Below, in pieces: positions 8,229 to 16,394 of a stretch of 64,000 nucleotides of DNA. Position 1 is the first letter of the stretch. Each line of letters opens with the position of its first letter. Under the pieces are notes generated by a model. The model was not told the origin of the DNA. It saw only the letters and a list, made by a program, of their open reading frames with translations, and ran no database searches. The stretch comes from Bacteroidota bacterium (lineage in GTDB: Bacteria > Bacteroidota > Bacteroidia > Chitinophagales > LD1), in the NCBI GenBank assembly GCA_018267385.1, contig JAFDYN010000006.1, positions 310,001-374,000 of the forward strand, written 5' to 3'. The position numbers and the translations under genes were made by a program.

Positions 8229-9491
8229 ATGCAAAAAGACGCCAAGCACTCCTCCGGTACACTCACAGCCGGAGCTCCGGCACCTTTTATTCCAAAGTTC
8301 CTGCACCTGATCACAGGAGGTATCGCGTCGGTACTACTTATGCTGCCCGCTCCCTGGATGGGAGCTGTGGTGGCGGTAGGACTGGCCTGGGACCAGCTGT
8401 GGCTGCGTATCAGTGAGAGTGCACCGGTACGCCTCATAGGTGGCAGCTTCAGCAGGCTGGCGGTATGGCTCGCTGCCCGCATCATGCGTGATGAGCGCAA
8501 TGCCCCCTACCTCCACACGCTCATGGGTGTGGGCATCTGGACTCCTGTACTCTTTTGGGCCTGCTTTTTCTGGCAGGTGCTGCGTGGTTTTCAGACGCCG
8601 TGGTACACCCAGCTCGCCGTTGCCTTTGCTTACAACGTGCTGATGATGGGCCCCTACTTCCGTTTTTTTTCCAATATCGCTACACTCATACACAAGGAAG
8701 GCCATGACACCCGGGGCCTGTTCAAGGCTCCCTATGCCTGGCTGAACAATGTCTTCGGCTGGTGGCTCGGGATTTTTTACGGCCATGTGCCTGAGACCTA
8801 CCCACTCGGCCATCAGCGCATCCATCACAAGTATGACAATGGCTACGGCGATGTGACCTGCACACTCGACCTGGACCGCACAGACCCGCTGCAGTGGTTC
8901 GTCTACCTGCGCCGCTTTGCGCTGTACTGGACAGGCGTTTCTATCCTCACCTATTTCATCAGGAGGAAACAATGGAAGCCTGCCGGACGCATGGCGCTCG
9001 CTATGGCCTGCTACTACGGCATTATCATTTCCTTTATGATCGTCAATCCGTGGTTTGGTTTCGCCTTCCTACTGCTGCCACACCTGAGCACTATCATCTA
9101 CCTTGCTGCGATCAATTATATCTGGCATACCTTCTGCGATCCTGCCGATCAGGACAATGCGTATATCAACTCCGTCACGATCCTGGACGGCCACTACAAT
9201 GTATTCAACGAAGACTTCCACGTCACGCATCACCACCACCCGCAGATGCACTGGACCAAGATGGCCGACGACTACTACCGCAATGTAGAGAAGTATAAAG
9301 CCAACAAGGCTTCCGTGTTTCGCGATACGCAGGAGTTTGAGATGTTCGTCTGGCTCATGATGGGGCGCTACGACCTGCTGGCCTCGCACTATGTAGACCT
9401 GACAGGCACGATGAGCCAGGAGGATATCATCGCACTGCTGCGCCACCGTATGCAGCCTATTACTGAGTTTACATCTGCTGAGGCCGCGTGA
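8229..9491 (+). CDS. Membrane fatty-acid desaturase/hydroxylase family protein
   Basis: 420 residues with several hydrophobic segments (about 26-52, 100-118, 126-143, 230-246, 258-295) and the three histidine boxes of diiron membrane desaturases: HKEGHD (155-160), HQRIHH (195-200) and HVTHHHH (331-337). This class introduces double bonds or hydroxyl groups into acyl chains or other lipids at the inner membrane; the exact substrate is not evident. The stop overlaps the start of the START-domain gene by 4 bp (GTGA), indicating translational coupling and a shared lipid-related function. Confidence 0.85.
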   Translation: MQKDAKHSSGTLTAGAPAPFIPKFLHLITGGIASVLLMLPAPWMGAVVAVGLAWDQLWLRISESAPVRLIGGSFSRLAVWLAARIMRDERNAPYLHTLMGVGIWTPVLFWACFFWQVLRGFQTPWYTQLAVAFAYNVLMMGPYFRFFSNIATLIHKEGHDTRGLFKAPYAWLNNVFGWWLGIFYGHVPETYPLGHQRIHHKYDNGYGDVTCTLDLDRTDPLQWFVYLRRFALYWTGVSILTYFIRRKQWKPAGRMALAMACYYGIIISFMIVNPWFGFAFLLLPHLSTIIYLAAINYIWHTFCDPADQDNAYINSVTILDGHYNVFNEDFHVTHHHHPQMHWTKMADDYYRNVEKYKANKASVFRDTQEFEMFVWLMMGRYDLLASHYVDLTGTMSQEDIIALLRHRMQPITEFTSAEAA

Positions 9492-10117
9492 GGTTTTTGC
9501 ACGCATACGCCCGTCCGCACCTCGCTGCTGTGCTGTGCCTCGTACTAGGCGCTTGCTCGCTGCATGCCGCTACTGATGACTGGCGCCTGGGCACTGACAA
9601 GAACGGTATCAAAGTATACACCCGCAAGAGTGAGCAAGGCAAGATGCGCACCTCTCGCGCAGAGATGCTGCTGCCTGTCAGCGTAGATCAGGTCATCGCC
9701 GTGCTAAACGACTTCAATAGCTACGGCGGCTGGTTTCCGAGCTGCAGGTCTGCACGCATCATCAGGCGCATATCTGACACCGAGTTTCTGGCTATACTGA
9801 CCTACAAGACTCCCTGGCCCCTGCCCGACCTGGACTGTGCTGAGCGCATGACCATCGTGCACCATCCTGATACATCTTTCATCAATGTAAACTGTGAGCC
9901 CGATGCTGCGCCGCTCACCTCCGCCACCCGCATCCGCCAGATGCACGCCTACTGGAAGCTGATACCTGTCAAAGGAGGCACCTATGTGATCAATGAGTAC
10001 TATACAGACATGGGTGGCATTATCCCCGCCTGGCTCGCCAATACACAGGCGGTAGAGATCCCCTTCAATATCTTCACCGGCGTGCGCCAGCACGTCAGGG
10101 ATGTCTATGGGAGATAA
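9488..10117 (+). CDS. START/SRPBCC lipid-binding lipoprotein-like protein
   Basis: 209 residues. The START-like fold is indicated by DDWRLGTDKNGIKVYTRKSE at the start of the mature part, LPVSVDQVIAVLNDFNSYGGWFPSC in the middle, and the C-terminal IPAWLANTQAVEIPFNIFTGVRQHV, all typical of StAR-related lipid-binding proteins found next to lipid genes. The N-terminus is a signal peptide with LVLGAC (19-23 region), which could be a lipobox. The start is a GTG inside the stop of the desaturase gene. A role carrying or presenting the desaturase substrate is an inference from this coupling. Confidence 0.75.
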   Translation: MRFLHAYARPHLAAVLCLVLGACSLHAATDDWRLGTDKNGIKVYTRKSEQGKMRTSRAEMLLPVSVDQVIAVLNDFNSYGGWFPSCRSARIIRRISDTEFLAILTYKTPWPLPDLDCAERMTIVHHPDTSFINVNCEPDAAPLTSATRIRQMHAYWKLIPVKGGTYVINEYYTDMGGIIPAWLANTQAVEIPFNIFTGVRQHVRDVYGR

Positions 10118-10165
10118 CCTTGACAATGCCATTACACAGCTAAAACTTTAATGCCGGCTGTTACC

Positions 10166-10190
10166 CTCTCCTATTTTAGGAGAGGGCAGG
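10166..10190. repeat. Intergenic inverted repeat
   Basis: CCCTCTCCT followed by a 3-5 nt A/T loop and AGGAGAGGG forms a near-perfect hairpin, followed by GCAGGGTGAGG. Short palindromes of this 'ctctcc...ggagagg...ggtgagg' type recur in intergenic DNA of many bacteria. There is no T-tract, so it is not a clear terminator. Confidence 0.4.
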
Positions 10191-10253
10191 GTGAGGTAAG
10201 ATCCCCGCTATGTCTGCACTCACAGTACCTGCCTCCTCCCGATCAAAAAGCTC

Positions 10254-10261
10254 TACCTTTG
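10254..10261 (+). promoter_or_regulatory. -7 promoter box of AraC-type regulator
   Basis: TACCTTTG is an exact match to TAnnTTTG, 21 bp before the ATG at 10283. It supports that ATG over a longer open frame starting at 10151. Confidence 0.6.
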
Positions 10262-10282
10262 TGCCAAAGCTGCCTACACACT

Positions 10283-10855
10283 ATGCCTGCCACACTGCTC
10301 GTCAAAAACATGGTCTGCACCCGCTGCATCATGACCGTAGAGGATATCCTCCGGCGAACGGGCATAGCCTATGACCGGGTAATGCTCGGAGAGATACAGC
10401 TACCGCAGCCACTGACTGCTGTGCAGAAAGATGCACTCATCCCGCAGCTACATGCCGTAGGCTTTGAGATCATAGACAGCCATAATACGATGCTCATAGA
10501 AAAAGCCAAACAGCTCATCATTCGCCGTGCGCGCTGTGAGGTAGCTCCCCGGGAGGCAGCGCTGACCCTGTCACGCTATCTGTCAGATCATCTCAACTAT
10601 GAGTACACGCATCTCAGCAGTATGTTCTCTGCCGTAGAGGGGCGCACCATAGAGCAGTACTACATAGAGCAGCGCATAGAGCGCGCCAAGGAGCTGCTCG
10701 TATACGGCCAGCACACCCTGTCAGAGATAGCACACCAGCTCGGCTACAGCAGCGTGGCCCACCTCTCGGGCCAGTTCAAAAAGATCACGGGCCTCACACC
10801 GTCTCACTTCCGAGAGGTAGGCGCCGCCCGCCGGCAGTCGCTGGATAAGCTTTAG
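10283..10855 (+). CDS. AraC-family regulator with HMA-like metal-binding N-terminus
   Basis: 190 residues. The N-terminus has a small betaalphabeta-like domain with the CxxC motif VKNMVCTRCIMTVE (7-20), resembling heavy-metal-associated (HMA) domains. The C-terminal AraC helix-turn-helix pair is clear: YYIEQRIERAKELLVYGQHTLSEIA, then the second helix set LGYSSVAHLSGQFKKITGLTPSHFR. This compact 190-residue architecture is common in Bacteroidota near copper or other heavy-metal genes. It likely senses a thiophilic metal and controls genes nearby; the metallothionein-like gene 1.25 kb downstream with phased direct repeats is the best candidate. Start chosen from the promoter box and from homologous beginnings. 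Confidence 0.85.
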   Translation: MPATLLVKNMVCTRCIMTVEDILRRTGIAYDRVMLGEIQLPQPLTAVQKDALIPQLHAVGFEIIDSHNTMLIEKAKQLIIRRARCEVAPREAALTLSRYLSDHLNYEYTHLSSMFSAVEGRTIEQYYIEQRIERAKELLVYGQHTLSEIAHQLGYSSVAHLSGQFKKITGLTPSHFREVGAARRQSLDKL

Positions 10856-10935
10856 TTTTGCCGGGCCCTCATGATTCTGTACGGCGTTTCAAGCAGAAAC
10901 ACTATCATTGCCCCCATAAACCAAAATAAACTACT

Positions 10936-11952
10936 ATGAGAAACACCTTCTTTACGCTGCTTTCTTTCATTTCTATCAGTGCCCTGGCACAGCCATCTAT
11001 TACTTCGGCATGGGTTCCTACTTCCGGCATCCAGTATCTCAGCAGCCAGTTTTCTGCACAGTCTCTGTCAGAAGGCTCTAGCGGTGCTGGTGTCACCTGG
11101 GACCTGAGCACCATTGATACTGCAGGTACCTCCCCTTACGCTTATATCCCCGTTTCCTCAGGACCACAAAACTCCCTGTATCCATCCGCCTCTGCCTGTC
11201 TCAATGCTTACAATGGAGAGGACTATGAGTACTACAAATTGACCGGCAACAGGTACGAGATCGTAGGCGCTGTACAGCCAGGATCCGGTTACAATGTTTA
11301 TACTAACAATGCGACGATCATACAGTTCCCCTGCACATACCAAAGTACTTTCTCTGACACCAGCAGGTATGTAGATTACCTGCTCAATCCTGCTGACACA
11401 TTGATCTCCGATAATACCATGACAGCCACCGCAGATGGCTATGGCACGCTGATCACCAAGGGCCAGACATTCAGCAATGTATTGCGTGTGCATTTACTGA
11501 CGCATGAGATCGATTCTGATATTACGTTTTCCAGCATTTATCATGGTACATACGACGCATATATCTGGATATCCTCTTCCTATCCGGGCATCGTTCTGGC
11601 CAATGTATCTCATATGAACTATGACGGCAATCTCCAGGACCAGGGCTACTATGCGATCGTGCAGCCGCTAGGTGTATCTGATATCAGGACTGAAGGCATC
11701 CGTTCGTGGACTATCGCACCGCAGCCTGCCTCAGGTACAGCCCGCATCTCGGTGTTCAACGATAGCCAGGAGAAAGAAGCTACGATCATCATCACTGACC
11801 TGACAGGCCGCGAGCTCAGCCGGACCAATGACATCATTACTCAAGGCACCAGTAGCCTTGGCCTCGACGTATCTGCGCTGGCAGAGGGTATCTATACCGT
11901 CTCATTGCAGATCAACGGCGCTATATCTACTCAAAAACTGGTAGTGCGCTAA
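10936..11952 (+). CDS. T9SS-secreted protein of unknown function
   Basis: 338 residues with a signal peptide (cleavage near ALA-Q, residue 18) and a T9SS type A sorting domain at the end: IAPQPASGTARISVFN (about 253-268), IIITDLTGRELSR, LDVSALAEGIYTVSLQ and the terminal KLVVR. The middle region has no recognised catalytic motif; it is rich in Ser, Thr, Tyr and Asn, typical of surface beta-proteins. Expected to cross the outer membrane by T9SS and be released or surface-anchored. A strong terminator follows 22 bp after the stop. Confidence 0.8.
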   Translation: MRNTFFTLLSFISISALAQPSITSAWVPTSGIQYLSSQFSAQSLSEGSSGAGVTWDLSTIDTAGTSPYAYIPVSSGPQNSLYPSASACLNAYNGEDYEYYKLTGNRYEIVGAVQPGSGYNVYTNNATIIQFPCTYQSTFSDTSRYVDYLLNPADTLISDNTMTATADGYGTLITKGQTFSNVLRVHLLTHEIDSDITFSSIYHGTYDAYIWISSSYPGIVLANVSHMNYDGNLQDQGYYAIVQPLGVSDIRTEGIRSWTIAPQPASGTARISVFNDSQEKEATIIITDLTGRELSRTNDIITQGTSSLGLDVSALAEGIYTVSLQINGAISTQKLVVR

Positions 11953-11973
11953 TCACAATAAGCATATGTAGCA

Positions 11974-12005
11974 AAAGCCGCCTCGATCAGGCGGCTTTCT
12001 TTTTC
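11974..12005 (+). terminator. Rho-independent terminator
   Basis: AAAGCCGCCT (11974-11983) and AGGCGGCTTT (11989-11998) form a perfect 10-bp stem with a 5-nt loop, followed by CTTTTT. It ends the T9SS gene and insulates the metallothionein promoter. Confidence 0.85.
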
Positions 12006-12010
12006 TACAA

Positions 12011-12048
12011 ACCCAAAGTCCTGTAACAGTCACCCAAAGTAATGTAAA
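12011..12048 (+). promoter_or_regulatory. Two direct repeats 21 bp apart, candidate AraC-type operator
   Basis: ACCCAAAGTccTGTAAc at 12011-12027 and ACCCAAAGTaaTGTAAa at 12032-12048 share 14 of 16 bases in the core ACCCAAAGTnnTGTAA. The 21-bp phase equals two helical turns, the spacing of half-sites for AraC-type activators. The proximal copy ends 22 bp before the -7 box at 12070, so it overlaps the expected -33 region as in class II activation. The bound protein is inferred, not shown. Confidence 0.6.
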
Positions 12049-12069
12049 CACCGGGCGCGGGTCTCGCCG

Positions 12070-12077
12070 TACCTTTG
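12070..12077 (+). promoter_or_regulatory. -7 promoter box of metallothionein-like gene
   Basis: TACCTTTG, an exact TAnnTTTG match, 31 bp before the ATG at 12108. No good -33 TTTG is seen, which fits an activator-dependent promoter. Confidence 0.65.
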
Positions 12078-12107
12078 TATCATCAGATCATCACAAAAAC
12101 AGATACA

Positions 12108-12281
12108 ATGGAATCACAAGAAAAAGAAGTCAAGACTACCGCTACTACCACCCGCCACTGCAGCAATCCTAAGTGTACCTGTGCCAACTGCCAGTGCGGG
12201 GACCACTGCAAATGCGGCACCGATGACAAAGGCTGCCAATGCGGAGAAAACTGCAAGTGCGAGCCGGAGTGCAAGTGCTAA
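12108..12281 (+). CDS. Metallothionein-like Cys-rich protein
   Basis: 57 residues from the ATG at 12108 (an in-frame start at 12075 would place the promoter box inside the gene). After a polar Lys/Thr-rich head, residues about 18-57 hold 13 Cys in CxC, CxxC and similar groups (HCSNPKCTCANCQCGDHC, then CQCGENCKCEPECKC). This density and lack of hydrophobic residues fit a small metallothionein that binds Cu(I), Zn or Cd in the cytoplasm. Placed downstream of an AraC regulator with a CxxC metal-binding-like domain. Confidence 0.8.
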   Translation: MESQEKEVKTTATTTRHCSNPKCTCANCQCGDHCKCGTDDKGCQCGENCKCEPECKC

Positions 12282-12293
12282 GTGAATGGCAAA

Positions 12294-12325
12294 GAAAAGC
12301 CGCCTCTGAAAGGGGCGGCTTTTTA
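12294..12325. terminator. Bidirectional terminator between convergent genes
   Basis: AGCCGCC (12298-12304) and GGCGGCT (12314-12320) with a 9-nt loop. TTTT follows on the + strand and AAAA precedes it, giving a T-run on the - strand. It sits between the metallothionein-like gene and the convergent TlpA-like gene, so it can serve both. Confidence 0.75.
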
Positions 12326-12367
12326 ATGTTTTGATCGCCCTCGGCTGACTCGCTGCCTACATAGCAG

Positions 12368-13471
12368 TTATTTGCCGCAAAGCACGCGCAGCCGCTCTGC
12401 CAGCTCGGGCAGGCTCAGGTCATGCGCTATGATCCGGCCATCGCGGCCTATCAGCCAGTTTCGCGGCAGCTCCTGCACATCATACAGCGCAGCACTGGCA
12501 GCCGACCCGCCGCGCAGCTCGCAGCTATTGTGCCAGATCATACCGTCCTTCTGTATGGCGTGTATCCAGGCCATGCGGTCATAGTCCAGAGAGACCGATA
12601 CGATATCAAACCCACTCTCATGGTACCTGTCATAGAGCGCCCTCACCTCGGGGTTCTCCTGTCTGCAGCGGCTGCAATAGGACGCCCAGAAGTCCAGCAG
12701 CACCACCTCTCCGCGCAGCGCTGACAGCTGTATGTGGCCGCCCGAGGTGTCCGTGCCCGCTACCTCAGGCGCCGGCTGGCCTGCCGAGGTGCGCCTGTAG
12801 CGCGCAGCCCCGTCCATAAACTCGCGGGCAGACGGCCCCGCCCTGACCTCAGGCGCGAGCGCACCGTAGAGGGACATCAGCGTATCATAGTGCGGCGGGT
12901 GAAAGAGCAGCCACTGCACAAAGTACAGGGCCGCATAGTTTCGCGGCTGTGCGGTGATGGCAGCGCGGATCGTGTCCGTCCACTGCTGCAGCTGCCCGGC
13001 CCAGAGGGAGTCAGCCCGGTGCATGGCCGCAGTATCGCGGGTCGTCACCGCCTTCGCGTGTGCCTCGTCATACTCGCGCGCATGGCCAAAGAAAGCCCGC
13101 TGCTGCGGCAGCAGCCGCTGGTACACCGCATCTGAGGCACTACCCTGCACCACCGTCCGCGCCTCATCATCCCATACCAGGTGTACGGAGATATCAGTGT
13201 TCTCTATGTAAAGGGAGTAGCTCATCGCGCCGCCCGACCGTATAGAGAGCCGCACCAGCTCAGGCTCAGGCACAGTGCCGGTGAGCGTGAAGCCCCCCGC
13301 GCGGATCGCAGCCGTGATGCTCGTATCATCTCCCGAGGGGAGTCGATAGCTCAGCTCCGCAGTGCCCGTATCCCCGCCGGCGATCACTCCACGCAGTACA
13401 AAGCCCCTGCTATGGCTGCACAGCGCCACCAGCGGCACCACCAGTGCCCATAGTAAAACGATTCTTCTCAT
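12368..13471 (-). CDS. TlpA-like thiol-disulfide oxidoreductase with DUF4369-like N-terminus
   Basis: 367 residues with a signal peptide (1-18). The N-terminal half (about 24-110) is a beta-rich DUF4369-like domain with FVLRGVIAGGDTGTAELSY, then a helical linker, and a C-terminal AhpC/TSA-TlpA thioredoxin domain (about 231-367) with WASYCSRCRQENPEV, the CxxC being Cys266 and Cys269, and the cis-Pro region DVQELPRNWLIGRDGRI. This combination is common in Bacteroidota periplasmic disulfide reductases. Substrate unknown. The cysteine pair has Ser-Arg between, unlike the usual Gly/Pro-containing motif, which may tune redox potential. Confidence 0.85.
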   Translation of the reverse strand: MRRIVLLWALVVPLVALCSHSRGFVLRGVIAGGDTGTAELSYRLPSGDDTSITAAIRAGGFTLTGTVPEPELVRLSIRSGGAMSYSLYIENTDISVHLVWDDEARTVVQGSASDAVYQRLLPQQRAFFGHAREYDEAHAKAVTTRDTAAMHRADSLWAGQLQQWTDTIRAAITAQPRNYAALYFVQWLLFHPPHYDTLMSLYGALAPEVRAGPSAREFMDGAARYRRTSAGQPAPEVAGTDTSGGHIQLSALRGEVVLLDFWASYCSRCRQENPEVRALYDRYHESGFDIVSVSLDYDRMAWIHAIQKDGMIWHNSCELRGGSAASAALYDVQELPRNWLIGRDGRIIAHDLSLPELAERLRVLCGK

Positions 13472-13747
13472 ATAGCAGCATGAAGCTACTTATTATTTTG
13501 ATGCGGGAACTGTGAGCTTTGGGGTGGTATCTATTGTTGGTCAGCGAGCAATAGAGATGGAGGATGAAGAATGTTCCGTTTCTTGTCACTGGCACAAGCC
13601 CCCGCGCACGGACCTACTTACATGCTTACTCCATGGAAGGTAGTTAAAATCAAGAAATCTCTTAACTTTTAACTGACCGAACTTCAGGGGAGCCAATACC
13701 AACAGGGTTGTATTTACGGTTGTTACGTTGATGGTTTTGGTTGACTA

Positions 13748-13805
13748 GCGCGAGTGTTTTGCACTCGTGCTACTGCGTCATGGCACGAGTGGAAAACACT
13801 CGCGC
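13748..13805. repeat. Large imperfect inverted repeat (REP/MITE-like)
   Basis: A 23-bp arm (13748-13770, beginning GCGCGAGTGTTTT) pairs with 13783-13805 (GCACGAGTGG...) with a single mismatch across a 12-bp loop. It carries no T-tract. It lies in a 355-bp gene-free stretch (13472-13826) at the left edge of the AT-rich island; the rest of that stretch holds no ORF I can support. Confidence 0.7.
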
Positions 13806-13826
13806 CAGATGAGGGATGAGTAGGCA

Positions 13827-14366
13827 CTATTTTAATAATAAAATCATATTTTGATTTTCAAATTTTTCAATTATTTCTGGCCGGACAGCAAGTTCCTTAC
13901 GGCGCTTATTTTTGTAATAATCCACTTTTGAATAATCTAAATCGTTTAACGCAATTTTGAGTTCTTCATCTGAAATACCCTTATCATTCCAGTCTTTAAG
14001 AACACGTTCAAATTCCATTAGAGTTTCAACCCTATCTAAATCTTCATCGATACCAGCGCCACATCCAGCCGCCACTTCTAAAATTTGGTGACTCTTAATC
14101 TTTCCCATTGCGTACAAAACAGACAATGTGCCTACGTAGAGCGCATACATAAAAAAACCAGTGCCGACTCCTACGAAATACCACAAATCAAAATTCGTGT
14201 TTGATCCTGAAATTTTATGCAGTAAGCTAACAATCTCTCCGCCAAAAAAGGCAGTTATCGTTGCACCAAGTGTTTGTGGGCTAAATATTTTATACTTTCT
14301 CATAAAATAATATAACATCCATCCGACAACAGCTCCCAAATTTGCTGGTCCTAAATATTCAATCAT
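13827..14366 (-). CDS. Membrane protein of unknown function in AT-rich island
   Basis: 179 residues. Two or three hydrophobic segments lie in the first 90 residues (about 8-22, 30-48, 62-86), followed by a charged helical cytosolic tail (DEDLDRVETLMEFERVLKDW onward). No family is recognised. Its base composition is much more AT-rich than that of genes outside the island, as are the HEPN and DUF262 genes upstream. It starts 171 bp after the HEPN stop, in the same orientation, so it may be the third gene of the same unit or an independent cargo gene. Confidence 0.6.
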   Translation of the reverse strand: MIEYLGPANLGAVVGWMLYYFMRKYKIFSPQTLGATITAFFGGEIVSLLHKISGSNTNFDLWYFVGVGTGFFMYALYVGTLSVLYAMGKIKSHQILEVAAGCGAGIDEDLDRVETLMEFERVLKDWNDKGISDEELKIALNDLDYSKVDYYKNKRRKELAVRPEIIEKFENQNMILLLK

Positions 14367-14537
14367 ATGGTATTTTTGTTAACTTATAATAATTATTTAA
14401 ATTTCTCTTAGTTAGTTTGTATTCACCTCATAAAGAGGTTCCTATTTGCCACTCGTCTGCATCCTCACGAAGAGCTATAGAGCATTTATGTCAGCACATG
14501 ATCCGTTGGCCCAAGAAATGTAGCACAACACAAGAAC

Positions 14538-15062
14538 TTACCGCTTAATTAATTCCCCTTTCATAACATTAACAAAATACAAGGCCAATTGATATAAGTT
14601 GTAAATTTCTTGGGCCGTTTTGTCAATAGCCACCTCCGCAAAATTTTGATGAACCATTTTGTTACGCTCCTGACCAATTTCTAAGAATGCCTTTATCGAC
14701 TTGTCAAATTCAGGATCATCTTTAACTTTTTGAGTCATTCTATTTTTAAATTGTTCACCGAAAAGACCAAAAAATTTATTTGCAGATGACTTCTCCCATT
14801 CAAAATAGGTATGATACTGGCGACTTATCGCTTTTTGTTTTATAATAGATATGATAAGCTCATTATTACCCGTTTGTGATTTAGCAAATTCAATCATCGT
14901 TTCAGTCAATTCCTTCTCAAAATAACTTGCTGACGAAAGAAGAATTGTTTTACGAAAGTTATTCTCTGCTTCGTTATAAAATGTTAGTTGTTGCTGATCT
15001 CGTAAAAAATCTACAAGTGCATTTCCGCTTGAATACTGCTGATCAATTATTGATACCTCCAT
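14538..15062 (-). CDS. HEPN-domain protein, RiboL-PSP/MAE_28990-like
   Basis: 174 residues, all-helical. The HEPN catalytic signature R-x4-H is present as QERNKMVHQ (Arg133, His138), preceded by the typical helix FLEIG. HEPN proteins with this motif are metal-independent RNases found in toxin-antitoxin, abortive-infection and RNA-processing systems. The start overlaps the stop of the DUF262 gene by one base (TAATG), so the two are translationally coupled. The protein is AT-rich in codon use. A defence or toxin role is inferred from family and context. Confidence 0.75.
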   Translation of the reverse strand: MEVSIIDQQYSSGNALVDFLRDQQQLTFYNEAENNFRKTILLSSASYFEKELTETMIEFAKSQTGNNELIISIIKQKAISRQYHTYFEWEKSSANKFFGLFGEQFKNRMTQKVKDDPEFDKSIKAFLEIGQERNKMVHQNFAEVAIDKTAQEIYNLYQLALYFVNVMKGELIKR

Positions 15063-16225
15063 TAGACCAAAATTTCTTTTGCAATCCGTAATCGTGTTTC
15101 TACGTTACCTTTACCTGCGGTATTATCCTGTGAAGCTCTAACGAAAACTTCATCCGCCTTTAATCTTTCTATAGCGCCATTTGTAGTTGCTTTAATACTC
15201 AAACTGTGACTTTTCGCTCCGTCTTCACATAGTGCAACAAAGATCGACTCAAAAACTGTGATACTGAATTTTCCCGTTTTAGATACAAAAACAGCAGGAT
15301 TTAGAGAAACTATATAATCACAGAAAGTCTCAAATAGCTGTTGAAAGAATGGGAGAGAGTCCTCTTTAAATCCCCTAGATTTTTTTGAGAATTGATTAAG
15401 GAATCTAGTCATTGCAGGTTTATATTCTGATGAGTCCAGCAATAATGCAAATGCTCTTAGTAATATTTCTACATCCTTCATATGAATGTCGGGTTCGGGT
15501 TTATTCAAAAGAACCCTCCAATTAGGATAAAGATTAATCTTGTATAAATTATTGTAAAACTTAGAATGATAAAGGCTTGTTCTAATTTCTTGAGGTTTTA
15601 GAGTTACTCCTCCAGAGTTTAGTCTATTAAATATTTCAAACATTGCAGAATCATCATCGCTTGGAAAATTCTGTTTTATCATTATATTTCTGACTGTGCG
15701 TAAATCAAAACTATTTTTAAATTCACCCAATGTGGGGTAAGTCAGGCCGTCTAATTTATTTTTGACAGTTTGTGCGGGCTCATTCAGTTTCAATTTGAAA
15801 TCTTCAAAAAAATCGTCACTATGTAGATATTCATCAGGAAATCGACCTTGCTCCTCAAATACTTGACGTAGCTCAAATCTTTTCTCCTTTTTTGGAAATC
15901 TCTTTTTATTAAAAAAATAAATAGATAAAAGCCTTTGTTGGCCATCTACAACTAAATAATTATTCTTTCCTTCTTCGTATAAAAACACTTGAGGTATAGG
16001 AAGGCCAATTATTAAAGACTCAATTAATTTTGAGGCGCGCTTAATGTCCCAAATGTAATTTCTTTGAAATCCTGGAATTTTAAACAAACCAGATTCAATA
16101 AAATCGATTATTGTTTTTGTATTAAAATCATTTGGTATTGATGAGACATCGTATTCCTTGAAAGAATATACAATTTCATCCTCGATATCGTCAGAAAACC
16201 AATTCTGTTCTAATTCTTCAGCCAT
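15062..16225 (-). CDS. DUF262 (ParB/GmrS-like) protein
   Basis: 387 residues. DUF262 motifs are clear: IPGFQRNYIWD (50-60), a helix with LIESLIIGLPIPQVFL (67-82), LVVDGQQRLLSIY (91-103) with the DGQQR core, and FEIFNRLNSGGVTLKPQEIR in the middle. DUF262 is related to the ParB/Srx fold and is the NTP-dependent half of GmrSD-type type IV restriction enzymes. The C-terminal part is helical, with no DUF1524 HNH nuclease motif that I can see, so it is not a complete GmrSD fusion. It is the first gene of an operon with a coupled HEPN gene. Confidence 0.85.
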   Translation of the reverse strand: MAEELEQNWFSDDIEDEIVYSFKEYDVSSIPNDFNTKTIIDFIESGLFKIPGFQRNYIWDIKRASKLIESLIIGLPIPQVFLYEEGKNNYLVVDGQQRLLSIYFFNKKRFPKKEKRFELRQVFEEQGRFPDEYLHSDDFFEDFKLKLNEPAQTVKNKLDGLTYPTLGEFKNSFDLRTVRNIMIKQNFPSDDDSAMFEIFNRLNSGGVTLKPQEIRTSLYHSKFYNNLYKINLYPNWRVLLNKPEPDIHMKDVEILLRAFALLLDSSEYKPAMTRFLNQFSKKSRGFKEDSLPFFQQLFETFCDYIVSLNPAVFVSKTGKFSITVFESIFVALCEDGAKSHSLSIKATTNGAIERLKADEVFVRASQDNTAGKGNVETRLRIAKEILV

Positions 16226-16346
16226 TCTTAATAATTATGTTTTGCTATTTATTCTACCTTTTAATTTCGGAATATTTTTGGTATTCCCATTTAAGGCACG
16301 ACCATGTTGAACCAATCGAATAACATTATAATAAATCATATAAACA

Positions 16347-16364
16347 ATACCCTAAAAAGGGTAT
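16347..16364. repeat. Short perfect palindrome upstream of DUF262 gene
   Basis: ATACCCT (16347-16353) and AGGGTAT (16358-16364) flank AAAA. It lies 122 bp before the DUF262 start and could be an operator for the island or a small terminator. Confidence 0.35.
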
Positions 16365-16394
16365 ACACCCCGCTATCCGTAGCTAAATTAAAAA

